A stretch of 64,000 nt of DNA from Ascidiaceihabitans sp023955215 (GTDB lineage: Bacteria; Pseudomonadota; Alphaproteobacteria; Rhodobacterales; Rhodobacteraceae), in the NCBI GenBank assembly GCA_943788345.1, contig CALSPX010000006.1, positions 1-64,000 on the forward strand. Reading direction: 5' to 3'. Within the stretch, counting starts at the first letter, position 1. Each line of letters starts with the position of its first letter. Below are positions 19,158 to 27,508 of this stretch, in pieces. The position numbers were made by a program, and so were the translations under genes. Under the pieces are notes generated by a model. The model searched no databases, was not told the origin of the DNA, and was given only the letters and a program-made list of their open reading frames with translations.

Positions 19158-20384
19158 CTATAAAACGTGATCAAGTCCCTCTAATAGCTGATCAATTTCA
19201 CCTTGCGAAGTGTAATGCGTGAAGCTGACGCGCAGGACCCCTTCTTTTGTTGGATCAATGCCCAATGCCTCAAGTGCGCGCACAGCATAAAAATCACCAC
19301 CGCCCGTCATAATTCCACGCTTTGCAAGCTTGGCTGCGACAGGTTCGGCGGGACGGTTCAATGCCATGGCGACAGTGGGTGCACGTGTTTGTGCGTCCAA
19401 CGTGCCAAGGACACGAACGGAATTACGCCCCTGTACGGCAGACAGCACTTGGTCCAGCAACTCGGTCTCATGACTGCGCATCAGGTCGTGCACCGCGACA
19501 CCACGTTCCACTGGTTTGGCTGGTTTAGAAAAGTGGTGGTCATACAATGCATCCACATAGTCAGCCATTCCTGCACATGCCGCGATCTGTGCGTGATCTG
19601 GTCCCGCAGGTGTGAACCGCTTGTACAACGTGTCCTCGTTAAAATAGTGCCCTTGGTTCGGCAACAATTCACCCAAAGCACGACGGATCACCATCAGCCC
19701 TTGATGCGGCCCATAGGTTTTATAGGCTGAAAACAGGTAAATATCTGACCCCAACGCCCCCACATCCGCAAACCCGTGCGGTGCATAACTCACGCCATCC
19801 ACACATACAAACGCACCAGACGCATGGGCCAGTGCCGTGATCTCAGTTACTGGATTGATGTGTCCTACAACATTTGAGCAATGTGGAAAGCAAACCAGTC
19901 GCACATTCTCGTCTAATAACCCTTCCAAATCCTCTGGGTTTAAGAGGCCCGTAACAGGATCGATCTGCCATTCACGTACTTCAATCCCGCGATCTGCCAA
20001 ACGACGCCATGGACCACTGTTGGCCTCGTGGTCCTGATTTGTCACAATAATCGCTTCACCCGCTTGCATCATCTGACCAAACGCTTGGGCTAAAACATAG
20101 GTGTTTTGGGTCGTAGACGGTCCAAAGCTCAGCTCATCAGTATCAACACCAAGGATCGCGGCCATCCGCACGCGCGCCTCATCCATTTCTTCACCACCCA
20201 ATCGGCTGGCCTCATAGGCCGCGTAAGGTTGAACTTTGCGCTGGGTGTAAAATCGTGTCAGTCGATCAATGACCGCACCGCATGTGTATGATCCACCCGC
20301 GTTTTCAAAGAACGCTTGACCTTGTAGCGATGGTTCAGAAAATGCCGGAAACTGGCTGCGGACAAAATCGATATCAAGTTTCAT
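19158..20384 (-). CDS. Aminotransferase class V / cysteine desulfurase-like protein
   Basis: A 408-residue PLP enzyme of the class V (NifS/CsdA-like) fold. Visible are FFENAGGSYTCGAVIDRL at the N-terminus, FGPSTTQNTYVLAQAF (cofactor phosphate region), NQDHEANSGPWRRLA (ring-stacking His) and the PLP lysine in LFSAYKTYGPHQG. No clear catalytic Cys loop of a true cysteine desulfurase is apparent, so the substrate is open; isopenicillin-N-epimerase-like or kynureninase-like chemistry is possible. It ends 54 bp before phrA, and a terminator for the BCCT gene sits 31 bp upstream of its start, so its promoter must be close or within that short gap. Confidence 0.8.
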   Translation of the reverse strand: MKLDIDFVRSQFPAFSEPSLQGQAFFENAGGSYTCGAVIDRLTRFYTQRKVQPYAAYEASRLGGEEMDEARVRMAAILGVDTDELSFGPSTTQNTYVLAQAFGQMMQAGEAIIVTNQDHEANSGPWRRLADRGIEVREWQIDPVTGLLNPEDLEGLLDENVRLVCFPHCSNVVGHINPVTEITALAHASGAFVCVDGVSYAPHGFADVGALGSDIYLFSAYKTYGPHQGLMVIRRALGELLPNQGHYFNEDTLYKRFTPAGPDHAQIAACAGMADYVDALYDHHFSKPAKPVERGVAVHDLMRSHETELLDQVLSAVQGRNSVRVLGTLDAQTRAPTVAMALNRPAEPVAAKLAKRGIMTGGGDFYAVRALEALGIDPTKEGVLRVSFTHYTSQGEIDQLLEGLDHVL

Positions 20385-20414
20385 ACAAGCGCTCCTATGT
20401 TCCTAATCAACATA

Positions 20415-20447
20415 AGAAAAAAGCCCCGATGCGCAAGCACCGGAGCC
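20415..20447 (-). terminator. Rho-independent terminator after the BCCT gene
   Basis: On the minus strand, GCTCCGGTG (20446-20438) pairs with CATCGGGGC (20431-20423), with wobble pairs, followed by TTTTTT. It lies 40 bp after the transporter stop codon. Confidence 0.8.
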
Positions 20448-20486
20448 TTAAAGTCTTCACAAATAGCTGTGATGTTTCAGTGCGTA

Positions 20487-22097
20487 TTAACCGCCATTGT
20501 TTTCATTTTTACGCAGACCATCACGGATCAGCGCCTTTAGCAGCGACACACCCATCAATGCCATAACAACTGAGAACGGAAGCGCCCCAATAATCATTGC
20601 AGTGTTGATGGCGCCAAGGCCACCCGCCAGCAGCAATCCACCAATCACAAGCGTCAGAATGACACCCCATGTAATGATGTGAATGCGACCTTTCGGGCTT
20701 TCGTCACCTGCCGCAGCAATCGTGTTGATGATCAACACCGCAGAGTCAACTGACGTCACCAAGTAAGTCAACAGTAGCACAACGATCACAATAGACATTA
20801 GCGTGGCCAAAGCAGGTGAAAGCATGAAGTTAATCATGGCAAACAACTGGCTAAACAGCCCAGCTCCTGTAATTTGGTCACCTGCGCCACCGTTCAATGT
20901 TAAGTCAATTGCAGTACCACCAGCAAAGGCGAACCAAACAAAACACATAATCGATGGAACGATCATCGCGCCCAAAACATACTCACGGATAGTGCGACCT
21001 TTGGAGATACGTGCAAGGAACAAACCTACAAACGGTGCGAATGCAATCCACCACGCCCAGTAGAAGATGGTCCAACCACCCTGCCAACCAGCAAGTTTGG
21101 AAATCACGCTTTCTGCGTCGCCGTCAGCGGTCCATACAGTCATAGACATTGCAGGCAAGGCGATGATGTAATCCCAGATACCCGTAAACAAGCTAGACAG
21201 CGCGAACATTGTCGAACCAAAGACCAAGAAAAATGCGAGGATAAAGAACGACAACCCCATATTGATATTGGACAGCCATTTAATGCCTTTGCCAACACCT
21301 GACAGAGCAGACAGTGTTGATGCAAACATTACAATGACAAGTGCCGCAAGCATCGCGATGTTGGTTGGCGTACCGTCTGCCTGCATGATCCAGTTAAAGC
21401 CCGTGATGTTGTAAACACCAGCGGCAAACTGGCTAACGCCATAGCCCAAAGTTACCGAAACACCCAATATAGTTGCAATCACTGAAACGATATCAACGAT
21501 ATTGCCCAATGGCCCTTCAAGGTGCCGACCAAACAATGGCGTAAGACCTGAACGGATTGTAAGCGGCAAGCCACGTGAATAGCTAAAGAACGCAAGGGAA
21601 AGTCCTACAATTGCATAGCAACCCCAAGCTGAAAAACCCCAGTGCAGGAACGACCACTTCATCGCGGCCCGAACATTGTCAGCGTCAGATGCAGTGGTAT
21701 CGCCCATGATAACGGACGGGTTATTACCAAAGTGGTACAGCGGTTCGCCCGTTGCATAAGTCAACATGCCAATGCCGATCCCTGCCCCAAACATCATAGA
21801 AAACCATGAAAAGTTTGAGAACTCAGGCTTGCTGTTCTCGCCGCCTAAACGAATTTTGCCAGTCGATGGCCAAAGGGCCAAAGCAAGACAAACAACAATG
21901 TAAAAGGTCATGACATACATGTACCACGAACCAGTGTTGGCATCGATCGTGCTGCGAATGCCTTTCAGTGCAGATCCAGCACCTTCCGGAAACACTACGG
22001 CCCAAAGGATCAACGCGCCAATGGCGACTTTTGATCCAATAGTTACGACTTTGGAAAAACCTTCATAAAACCCCGAACTCGCGGTTTCGATATCCAA
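20487..22097 (-). CDS. BCCT family betaine/choline/carnitine transporter
   Basis: A 536-residue (or slightly longer) inner-membrane secondary transporter with 12 predicted helices. The family signature MMFGAGIGIGMLTYATGEP (Na+/substrate-coupling Gly-rich helix) and the Trp-rich substrate-site segment FYWAWWIAFAPFVGLFLAR are present. It imports quaternary ammonium osmolytes, and DMSP is a plausible substrate in a roseobacter carrying dmdA. The start is uncertain. TTG 22097 has no ribosome-binding site, whereas GGGAG at 22133-22137 is well placed for an ACG codon at 22122-22124, which would add nine residues. A terminator lies downstream at 20415-20447. Confidence 0.9.
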   Translation of the reverse strand: MDIETASSGFYEGFSKVVTIGSKVAIGALILWAVVFPEGAGSALKGIRSTIDANTGSWYMYVMTFYIVVCLALALWPSTGKIRLGGENSKPEFSNFSWFSMMFGAGIGIGMLTYATGEPLYHFGNNPSVIMGDTTASDADNVRAAMKWSFLHWGFSAWGCYAIVGLSLAFFSYSRGLPLTIRSGLTPLFGRHLEGPLGNIVDIVSVIATILGVSVTLGYGVSQFAAGVYNITGFNWIMQADGTPTNIAMLAALVIVMFASTLSALSGVGKGIKWLSNINMGLSFFILAFFLVFGSTMFALSSLFTGIWDYIIALPAMSMTVWTADGDAESVISKLAGWQGGWTIFYWAWWIAFAPFVGLFLARISKGRTIREYVLGAMIVPSIMCFVWFAFAGGTAIDLTLNGGAGDQITGAGLFSQLFAMINFMLSPALATLMSIVIVVLLLTYLVTSVDSAVLIINTIAAAGDESPKGRIHIITWGVILTLVIGGLLLAGGLGAINTAMIIGALPFSVVMALMGVSLLKALIRDGLRKNENNGG

Positions 22098-22127
22098 CTC
22101 TGTTAGAGGTGGCTGAATTGACGTTGT

Positions 22128-22137
22128 CCCTACTCCC
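22128..22137 (-). promoter_or_regulatory. Ribosome-binding site of the BCCT gene, pointing to a non-standard start
   Basis: GGGAGTAGGG on the minus strand is the only Shine-Dalgarno-like stretch before the transporter. It lies about 30 bases from TTG 22097 but only 3-8 bases from ACG 22124-22122, with no ATG or GTG in frame between. Confidence 0.4.
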
Positions 22138-22348
22138 TTTTTTCTTATTAAATAAGGAGAAGGCTACCAGCTATGGATGATTTGTCACCATTTTTTACAA
22201 TCTGCGGTACCTGTAGGCACTTGTGATTAAAAAAACGGCACTTCCAAGATAAAAGCGTCAATTACCTCCAACCAAAAACTGCGCCTAGAGTTGAGATCTA
22301 ACGCAAAATTTTCGAATCGTAGGACCAAATTTACCTAGTCTTCTTACC

Positions 22349-22386
22349 CAAAAAAAGGCTGCACCTGCGTGACACAGATACAGCCC
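22349..22386 (-). terminator. Rho-independent terminator after the HIT gene
   Basis: On the minus strand, GGCTG (22385-22381) pairs with CAGCC (22361-22357) with inner CTG/CAG pairing, followed by seven T. It closes the predicted DUF2182-DUF1326-dmdA-acuI-HIT operon. The remaining intergenic bases (22138-22348) show nothing recognisable. Confidence 0.75.
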
Positions 22387-22418
22387 AATTTGATCCATGC
22401 GGAGACGCGCTTATTGGA

Positions 22419-22838
22419 TCAGACGATAGCCGCCGCAATTGCCGCACCATGCGCTTTGATCGCGTCCATATCGCCCATCACACCCGGACCGCGCAACGAT
22501 ACGCCCTCATGGCGTGGGTGAATGTGGAAATGTAGGTGGAAAATCTCTTGGCCACCCGCTGCCTCACTGAACTGCTGAAGCGTGATACCATCGGCGTTAA
22601 ATGCAACCTTGGAAGCATTCGCCACCTTTTTGACCGTAGCCATCACAGCCGCCAATTGGGCGTCAGTCGCATCTAGAATATTGCGGCAAGGGGTTTTGGG
22701 GATCACCAGACAATGCCCGTCAGAACGGGGCATAATGTCCATGATGCAAAGGGTTTCATCATCTTCATAGACTTTGAAACTTGGGATCTCGCCGCGCAGG
22801 ATTTTGGCAAGGATGTTCTGGTCATCATAAGCAGTCAT
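22419..22838 (-). CDS. HIT family hydrolase
   Basis: A protein of about 139 residues of the histidine-triad superfamily (HinT-like). The triad HLHFHIHPRH lies near residue 105, and DIMPRSDGHCLVIPK is the family's substrate-facing region. Such proteins hydrolyse nucleoside phosphoramidates or AMP conjugates in the cytosol. ATG 22838 is preferred over TTG 22850, because GGAG overlaps the latter and is spaced for the former. It lies 39 bp after acuI on the same strand, with a terminator downstream, so it may be the last gene of the DMSP operon. Confidence 0.88.
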   Translation of the reverse strand: MTAYDDQNILAKILRGEIPSFKVYEDDETLCIMDIMPRSDGHCLVIPKTPCRNILDATDAQLAAVMATVKKVANASKVAFNADGITLQQFSEAAGGQEIFHLHFHIHPRHEGVSLRGPGVMGDMDAIKAHGAAIAAAIV

Positions 22839-22877
22839 GAGGGTCTCCAATATCTATTGAAGACCCTCTTAAACTGA

Positions 22878-23867
22878 TCAGGCGTTCACATCTACAACAA
22901 CACGGCCTTTTACTTGGCCTTTGAGGATATCAGCACCAAGCGCTGGTAGATCAGACAACACAGCCGGCTGAATCATTGCTTCAAGTTTGTCCATTGGCAG
23001 GTCTTTGGCGATACGACCCCATGCACGAACGCGGTTGTCGTATGGCTGCATGACTGAATCGATCCCCAAAAGGTTCACACCGCGCAACAAGAACGGGATG
23101 ACGGTTGTTGGCAAAGCAGCGCCACCAGCCAAACCAACGGCTGCAACAGACGATCCATATTTCATTTGGCCCAAAACGCGTGCCAGCATTTCGCCGCCCA
23201 CCGCATCAACGCAACCGCCCCATGTTTCAGCTTCCATCGGGCGTTTGATCGCCTCGTTCAGCTCTTCTCGGGCAACGATCTGTGTCGCACCCAATGATTT
23301 CAGGTAATCGCCTGTTTCTGGACGTCCTGTAACGCCGGCAACTTCATGACCCAACGCAGCCAAGATAGCCGTTGCGACAGACCCAACACCACCAGCAGCG
23401 CCAGTGACCAAAACCGGACCGTCTTTAATACCGTGATCTTCCAACGCCATGACAGACAACATCGCTGTGAAACCGGCGGTACCAACTGCCATCGCCTGAC
23501 GTGTGTCCAAACCTGCAGGCAGCGGAACAAGCCAATCGGCCTTAACGCGTGCCTTTTGGGCGTAGCCACCCCAGTGAACTTCACCAACGCGCCAACCGGT
23601 TAAAACAACCTTGTCGCCCGCTTTGTAACGTGGATCTTCAGAGCTTTCGACAGTCCCTGCGAAATCGATACCGCCAATATGTGGATAGTTGCGGACCAAT
23701 CCGCCGCCTTTGGCGCTCAGGCACAAGCCGTCCTTGTAGTTCACAGTTGAGTATTCAACCGCAACCACAACATCACCCGCAGGCAATTGATCCACGTCCA
23801 TCTGCTCAATTGCAGCTGAAGCCAAACCGCTTTCTTCGTCTTTGTTCATTACCAAAGCGTTAAACAT
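22878..23867 (-). CDS. acuI: Acrylyl-CoA reductase AcuI
   Basis: A 329-residue NADPH-dependent medium-chain reductase of the YhdH/AcuI family. It converts toxic acryloyl-CoA to propionyl-CoA during DMSP and acrylate catabolism. Visible are EYSTVNYKDGLCLSAKGG at the N-terminus, the GWRVGEVHWGGYAQKARV loop and the NADP-binding VTGAAGGVGSVATAILA. Zinc ligands are absent, as expected. It lies 49 bp downstream of dmdA, and the dmdA-acuI pair is conserved in roseobacters (established), which makes the assignment firmer than homology to quinone reductases alone. Confidence 0.93.
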   Translation of the reverse strand: MFNALVMNKDEESGLASAAIEQMDVDQLPAGDVVVAVEYSTVNYKDGLCLSAKGGGLVRNYPHIGGIDFAGTVESSEDPRYKAGDKVVLTGWRVGEVHWGGYAQKARVKADWLVPLPAGLDTRQAMAVGTAGFTAMLSVMALEDHGIKDGPVLVTGAAGGVGSVATAILAALGHEVAGVTGRPETGDYLKSLGATQIVAREELNEAIKRPMEAETWGGCVDAVGGEMLARVLGQMKYGSSVAAVGLAGGAALPTTVIPFLLRGVNLLGIDSVMQPYDNRVRAWGRIAKDLPMDKLEAMIQPAVLSDLPALGADILKGQVKGRVVVDVNA

Positions 23868-23916
23868 CTATCTCTCCCGTCGCAGGCAAGAACCTGCATT
23901 ATTGTTCAAAGAACAC

Positions 23917-25020
23917 TCAAATCCAAAATTGTTCGCGCACCAGCGCAGGACGCATACCGTCAGGTGTTTCCACCTCAAGGTCCGTACCTGGATCCCAATG
24001 GGTCATGCGCACCATACCAATGGCAACATTCACCTCAAAATCTGGCGACCACGCGGCTGACGTCACTTTGCCAACCTTTTTACCGTTGGCCCAAAGTTGC
24101 CAATACCGATCACATGGCGGAACCGGTGGTCCTGCAATCTCAATCGGCTGTAGCTGCTGCACAGGTCCCTCTTTGGCCACACGCAACAACGCATCACGGC
24201 CAATACAGCCAATCGCAGTCTGCGTATCACAGAAACGGCCCAAACCACATTCATGCGGTGTGTTATCGTCTGTCATGTCATTGCCGTAGGACAGCAACCC
24301 ACCCTCAATCCGTTCGATCAAGTTTGGGCAACCCGCACGTACGTTCAGGTCTTCACCAGCCGCAAACAAGGCATTCCACAACGGCATGCCGATATCACTA
24401 CCTTCAACGTAGATTTCAAAACCGCCTTGTTTGGAATAACCCGAACGGGCAATCGCCATCTCGCGGCCTTGAAAATCAAACCAGTCAAAGCGGAAGAAAC
24501 GGATGTCGCGGATGCGTTCACCGAACACACGCACCAACAGTTCTTCGGCCTGCGGACCCTGAACAGCCAATGGGCTGACATCCGGCTCGTCTACCAAAAC
24601 ATCTAAACGATACCCGTTGGCGATGCCTTTGACCCAATACAACAGGTCACTGTCAGCAATTGAAATCCACCAGCGGTCCTCTGCCAGCTTTAGGCAAACA
24701 GGGTCGTTCAACATGCCGCCTGTCTCATCGACGATAGGCACGTAGTAACATTGACCTGGCAACATACGGCGCAAATCGCGCGGCGTTAGCATCTGCATAA
24801 GGCGCCCAGCATCTGGACCACGCAATTCGACCTGACGTTCAACCGATACATCCCAGACCTGAACGTGGTCTTTGAGGTGACGATAATCCGCCTCAACGCT
24901 TTCAAAGACCGTTGGCAAAAGCATGTGGTTGTAAACGGTGTAGGCTTTTACGCCTGCCGCTTCGACACCATCAGAAAATGGTGTGCGGCGCAGGCGACGT
25001 GAAGGGGAAAGAAGTGCCAT
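23917..25020 (-). CDS. dmdA: Dimethylsulfoniopropionate demethylase DmdA
   Basis: A 367-residue tetrahydrofolate-dependent enzyme of the GcvT fold. It transfers a methyl group from DMSP to THF, giving methylmercaptopropionate. Characteristic stretches are VEAAGVKAYTVYNHMLLPTV, VQVWDVSVERQVELRGPDA, and SGYSKQGGFEIYVEGSDIG in the folate-site region. Length fits DmdA and not GcvT. Adjacent acuI strongly supports DmdA over other GcvT-like proteins. It is 83 bp downstream of the DUF1326 gene on the same strand, probably in the same transcript. The methyl group enters the C1 pool that also feeds the methionine-synthase genes at 50.5-53.2 kb. Confidence 0.93.
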   Translation of the reverse strand: MALLSPSRRLRRTPFSDGVEAAGVKAYTVYNHMLLPTVFESVEADYRHLKDHVQVWDVSVERQVELRGPDAGRLMQMLTPRDLRRMLPGQCYYVPIVDETGGMLNDPVCLKLAEDRWWISIADSDLLYWVKGIANGYRLDVLVDEPDVSPLAVQGPQAEELLVRVFGERIRDIRFFRFDWFDFQGREMAIARSGYSKQGGFEIYVEGSDIGMPLWNALFAAGEDLNVRAGCPNLIERIEGGLLSYGNDMTDDNTPHECGLGRFCDTQTAIGCIGRDALLRVAKEGPVQQLQPIEIAGPPVPPCDRYWQLWANGKKVGKVTSAAWSPDFEVNVAIGMVRMTHWDPGTDLEVETPDGMRPALVREQFWI

Positions 25021-25103
25021 CAGATTTTCTCCGAACTGAGGACAAGATGCAGCGCAGTCTATTCACATAAACCAAACGCCACATCCCATTGAAACAAAAC
25101 GAC

Positions 25104-25811
25104 TTAAGGCTTTGGGCCCTTCCAATCGATTGGACAAATTTCGGCAGACATGTTGTCGAAATCCCAAACGCGGCCATAGTCGCGCACCTTAGAGCGTAGG
25201 CCCTTAGCTGCGATGATATCAGGACCCATCCAATATTTAGAATTGGACACCATAACAGGATGATCTGGGGATTTGCCCGTCAGCATCTCGATCTCACCTT
25301 GGATTTTACGACCAATGGTGATGGAGCGTTTGTTGCCTTCACGCGTGATCTCAACAGGTGCACGTTCCGCGCCAATGATCTCAGACACCAGCATCGTAAA
25401 CAAACCAGTCGTACCGCCTGCTGCACCGCTGAAGATTTGCAAAATGCCGTTATAAGCTTTGCCGCTTGCGCGCTCATCTACATAGGCAGCAACTTTCCAG
25501 TTCCCCTCGCCCATGCGGCCCGGAATGTCGACCAACAGACCGACATTCAAACCTGACAGGTCTTCGCCTTCATAGTGGCCTTCATCAATTGCGATGGCCA
25601 TCCATGCGTGGCAGTGGCCCTCGGTGGGAGGATGACCGCCTAAAGAAACAACGCATGGGCAAAACACGGTGCATGAGCAGTTCAAGAACAGCTCGCCTTT
25701 GATCGCCCAATTGGTCGGTGTCATTTGACGGCGGCCCGGGTTGGGCATCCGTTGATCAATACGCTGACTAATAGGCAGCTTATCTGAATCCTTACGACGC
25801 GTTACAGCCAT
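25104..25811 (-). CDS. DUF1326 protein with Cys-rich motif
   Basis: A 235-residue soluble protein of the DUF1326 family, whose function I do not know. The N-terminal half has a dense cysteine cluster (ELFLNCSCTVFCPCVVSLGG) followed by His-x-His in TEGHCHAWM, which looks like a soft-metal or iron-sulfur site. No signal peptide is seen, so it is probably cytoplasmic. GGAGG at the very end of the DUF2182 coding sequence sits five bases before ATG 25811, and the two genes are one base apart, so synthesis is tightly coupled and a complex is likely. The N-terminal ~30 residues before MTPTNWAIKG are an unusual basic extension. Confidence 0.82.
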   Translation of the reverse strand: MAVTRRKDSDKLPISQRIDQRMPNPGRRQMTPTNWAIKGELFLNCSCTVFCPCVVSLGGHPPTEGHCHAWMAIAIDEGHYEGEDLSGLNVGLLVDIPGRMGEGNWKVAAYVDERASGKAYNGILQIFSGAAGGTTGLFTMLVSEIIGAERAPVEITREGNKRSITIGRKIQGEIEMLTGKSPDHPVMVSNSKYWMGPDIIAAKGLRSKVRDYGRVWDFDNMSAEICPIDWKGPKP

Positions 25812-25812
25812 C

Positions 25813-26643
25813 TTATCCTCCGATGAAATAAGGTGATGCGATCACAAGCAATCCGCCTGCAATAAGGGCCACACCCATTGGTTTCGTTATAACATGCCCG
25901 ATTTGGGGCAACTTCTCTAGAACCATGAACAGGGTCGCGGCCCCCATCCAAAGCAAACTCATGACGCCGCCGACAAAGCCTAAGACCATAAAGCCCCAGC
26001 AACAGCCCACGCAAAACGCCCCAAGACCAAGGCCCATGCGCACTCCGCCGCCAAATCCGGTTTTCCAATGCCCCAAGAAATACATCATTGGGGAATGGCA
26101 AACGCCGTGGCAGATTTCCTTGGCGCGGGTAAATTGGAACAGCCCAACGGCGATCAACAATCCGGCGGTTATCCAACGCGATGTCGCAATGCCCAGCAGA
26201 TCGATAATACCCGCATAAAGCAGCGCAATTTGAACACCTGCGATCAAGGCTGCAAACGCCACCCAAACCACGAAATAACCTAAAATCACGCCTATGAACC
26301 CAACGCGTGTGCCATCGGCAGATGCCATCAGGTCCTCATAACTGCGCAGGGTCGGCACCATCGTTGGCAACATCATCGCCGCCATCATGATCGCCCACAT
26401 CGCAAACACAGGCCCAAAACGGGTCATCGCCATGTCACTCATCATCGGATCCATCATACGCATCTTCTGCGCCATCATGTTCGGGCGGCCCAATAGGTCC
26501 AATCCCATATCCATACTCATCATATACATCATCCACCATGACCCAAGGATCACGGCAAAGAAGGACAACCATAGTGTGGAACGCAGTATGTGAGGCATCG
26601 CAAAACTCATCGATTGGTGGCGACTCAAAGCTAGTCTTGCCAT
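25813..26643 (-). CDS. DUF2182 predicted metal-binding membrane protein
   Basis: A 276-residue integral membrane protein with about seven helices. It is remarkably methionine-rich between residues 38 and 95 (WWMMYMMSMDMG, MMAQKMRMMDPMMSDMAM). A Cys/His/Met cluster follows (ICHGVCHSPMMYFLGHW, then CVGCCWGFM). Such residues commonly coordinate Cu(I) or other soft metals; this is inference. It belongs to the DUF2182 family, usually paired with DUF1326 as here. It starts 48 bp from the divergent GntR gene and heads the operon DUF2182-DUF1326-dmdA-acuI. No ribosome-binding site is obvious at ATG 26643; MSFAMPH at 26610 is an alternative start. Confidence 0.82.
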   Translation of the reverse strand: MARLALSRHQSMSFAMPHILRSTLWLSFFAVILGSWWMMYMMSMDMGLDLLGRPNMMAQKMRMMDPMMSDMAMTRFGPVFAMWAIMMAAMMLPTMVPTLRSYEDLMASADGTRVGFIGVILGYFVVWVAFAALIAGVQIALLYAGIIDLLGIATSRWITAGLLIAVGLFQFTRAKEICHGVCHSPMMYFLGHWKTGFGGGVRMGLGLGAFCVGCCWGFMVLGFVGGVMSLLWMGAATLFMVLEKLPQIGHVITKPMGVALIAGGLLVIASPYFIGG

Positions 26644-26690
26644 TTAAATGCCAGACAATTAAATAACTGACAAACATTAAATGTAAGACA
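26644..26690. promoter_or_regulatory. Direct repeats between DUF2182 and gntR, candidate operator
   Basis: TTAAATGCCAGACA (26644-26657) and TTAAATGTAAGACA (26677-26690) are direct repeats spaced exactly 33 bp start to start, about three helical turns. They fill most of the 48-bp divergent gap, and the second copy ends one base before the regulator's ATG. A third TGACA lies between at 26668. Binding by the adjacent GntR-type protein is an inference. Confidence 0.4.
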
Positions 26691-26691
26691 T

Positions 26692-27423
26692 ATGAAAATT
26701 GATCCAAACAGCAATGCTGACCTGTCGGCCCAAATCGCCAAATCGATCCGTGATGCAATCATCTCGGGCGACCTGATCGTCGACCAACGCCTGCCTTCAG
26801 AGGCCGAGCTGTCAGATCAATTCGACGTCTCACGCCCCACCGTGCGCGAAGCGCTCAAACGGCTGGCTGCGCAATCCCTGATCCGCACACAACGCGGCGC
26901 TACAGGCGGTGCTTTCGTCAATAAACTTAGCTTTGAAGAAGCCTACCCCCAGCAAATCACCACCTCCACACTGTTGCTGTCCATGAACGCCGTCAGCTTT
27001 GAAACCGCCTGCGAGGCGCGCTACACCCTTGAACGGTCTTGTGCGCCCCTATCTGCACTGCGCCGCACAGCCGATCATCTTGCAACCATGCGTGCCGAAA
27101 TCCACCGCCAATCCCAACCGGGGCTTACGGACGAGGCATTTTGCGCCTCTGACGTGGCCTTTCACCGTGCGCTGGTCGATGGCGCTGGCAATCCCGTGCT
27201 TAGCTATCAGTTGGCGGGTGCCGTTGAGGCCATGCAGCCTTTGATGAACATGATCACCTTCTCTGCACGAGATCGGGCAAAGATCATCGAACTGCACACC
27301 GCACTTGCCGACGCGCTTGAGGCCAACAATGCCATTGGCGTCGACACCGCATTGGCAGGACTGGAAAGCTACACCACCAATTTGGCAAAGTCCGTCATGG
27401 AAAAGCGCAAGAACAAAGCTTAG
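26692..27423 (+). CDS. GntR/FadR-family transcriptional regulator (FCD domain)
   Basis: A 243-residue repressor-type regulator. The winged helix-turn-helix at residues ~15-75 shows IRDAIISGDLIVDQRLPSEAE and FDVSRPTVREALKRLAAQSL. A helical FCD ligand-binding domain with ETACEARYTLERSCAPLSAL, and metal-site residues D and H in SDVAFHRALVDGAGN, follows. It is divergent from the DUF2182-DUF1326-dmdA-acuI cluster. As I recall, Ruegeria pomeroyi also has a GntR gene next to dmdA-acuI, so control by a DMSP metabolite is plausible. The 14-bp direct repeats in the divergent gap are candidate sites. Confidence 0.88.
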   Translation: MKIDPNSNADLSAQIAKSIRDAIISGDLIVDQRLPSEAELSDQFDVSRPTVREALKRLAAQSLIRTQRGATGGAFVNKLSFEEAYPQQITTSTLLLSMNAVSFETACEARYTLERSCAPLSALRRTADHLATMRAEIHRQSQPGLTDEAFCASDVAFHRALVDGAGNPVLSYQLAGAVEAMQPLMNMITFSARDRAKIIELHTALADALEANNAIGVDTALAGLESYTTNLAKSVMEKRKNKA

Positions 27424-27508
27424 ACTTGAAACAACTGGCATAGTCCGTCTATGCGCAGCCTGTGAACTGACCGACGGGTTAGACACCCACCTCAAGGAAA
27501 GCGTCCTC

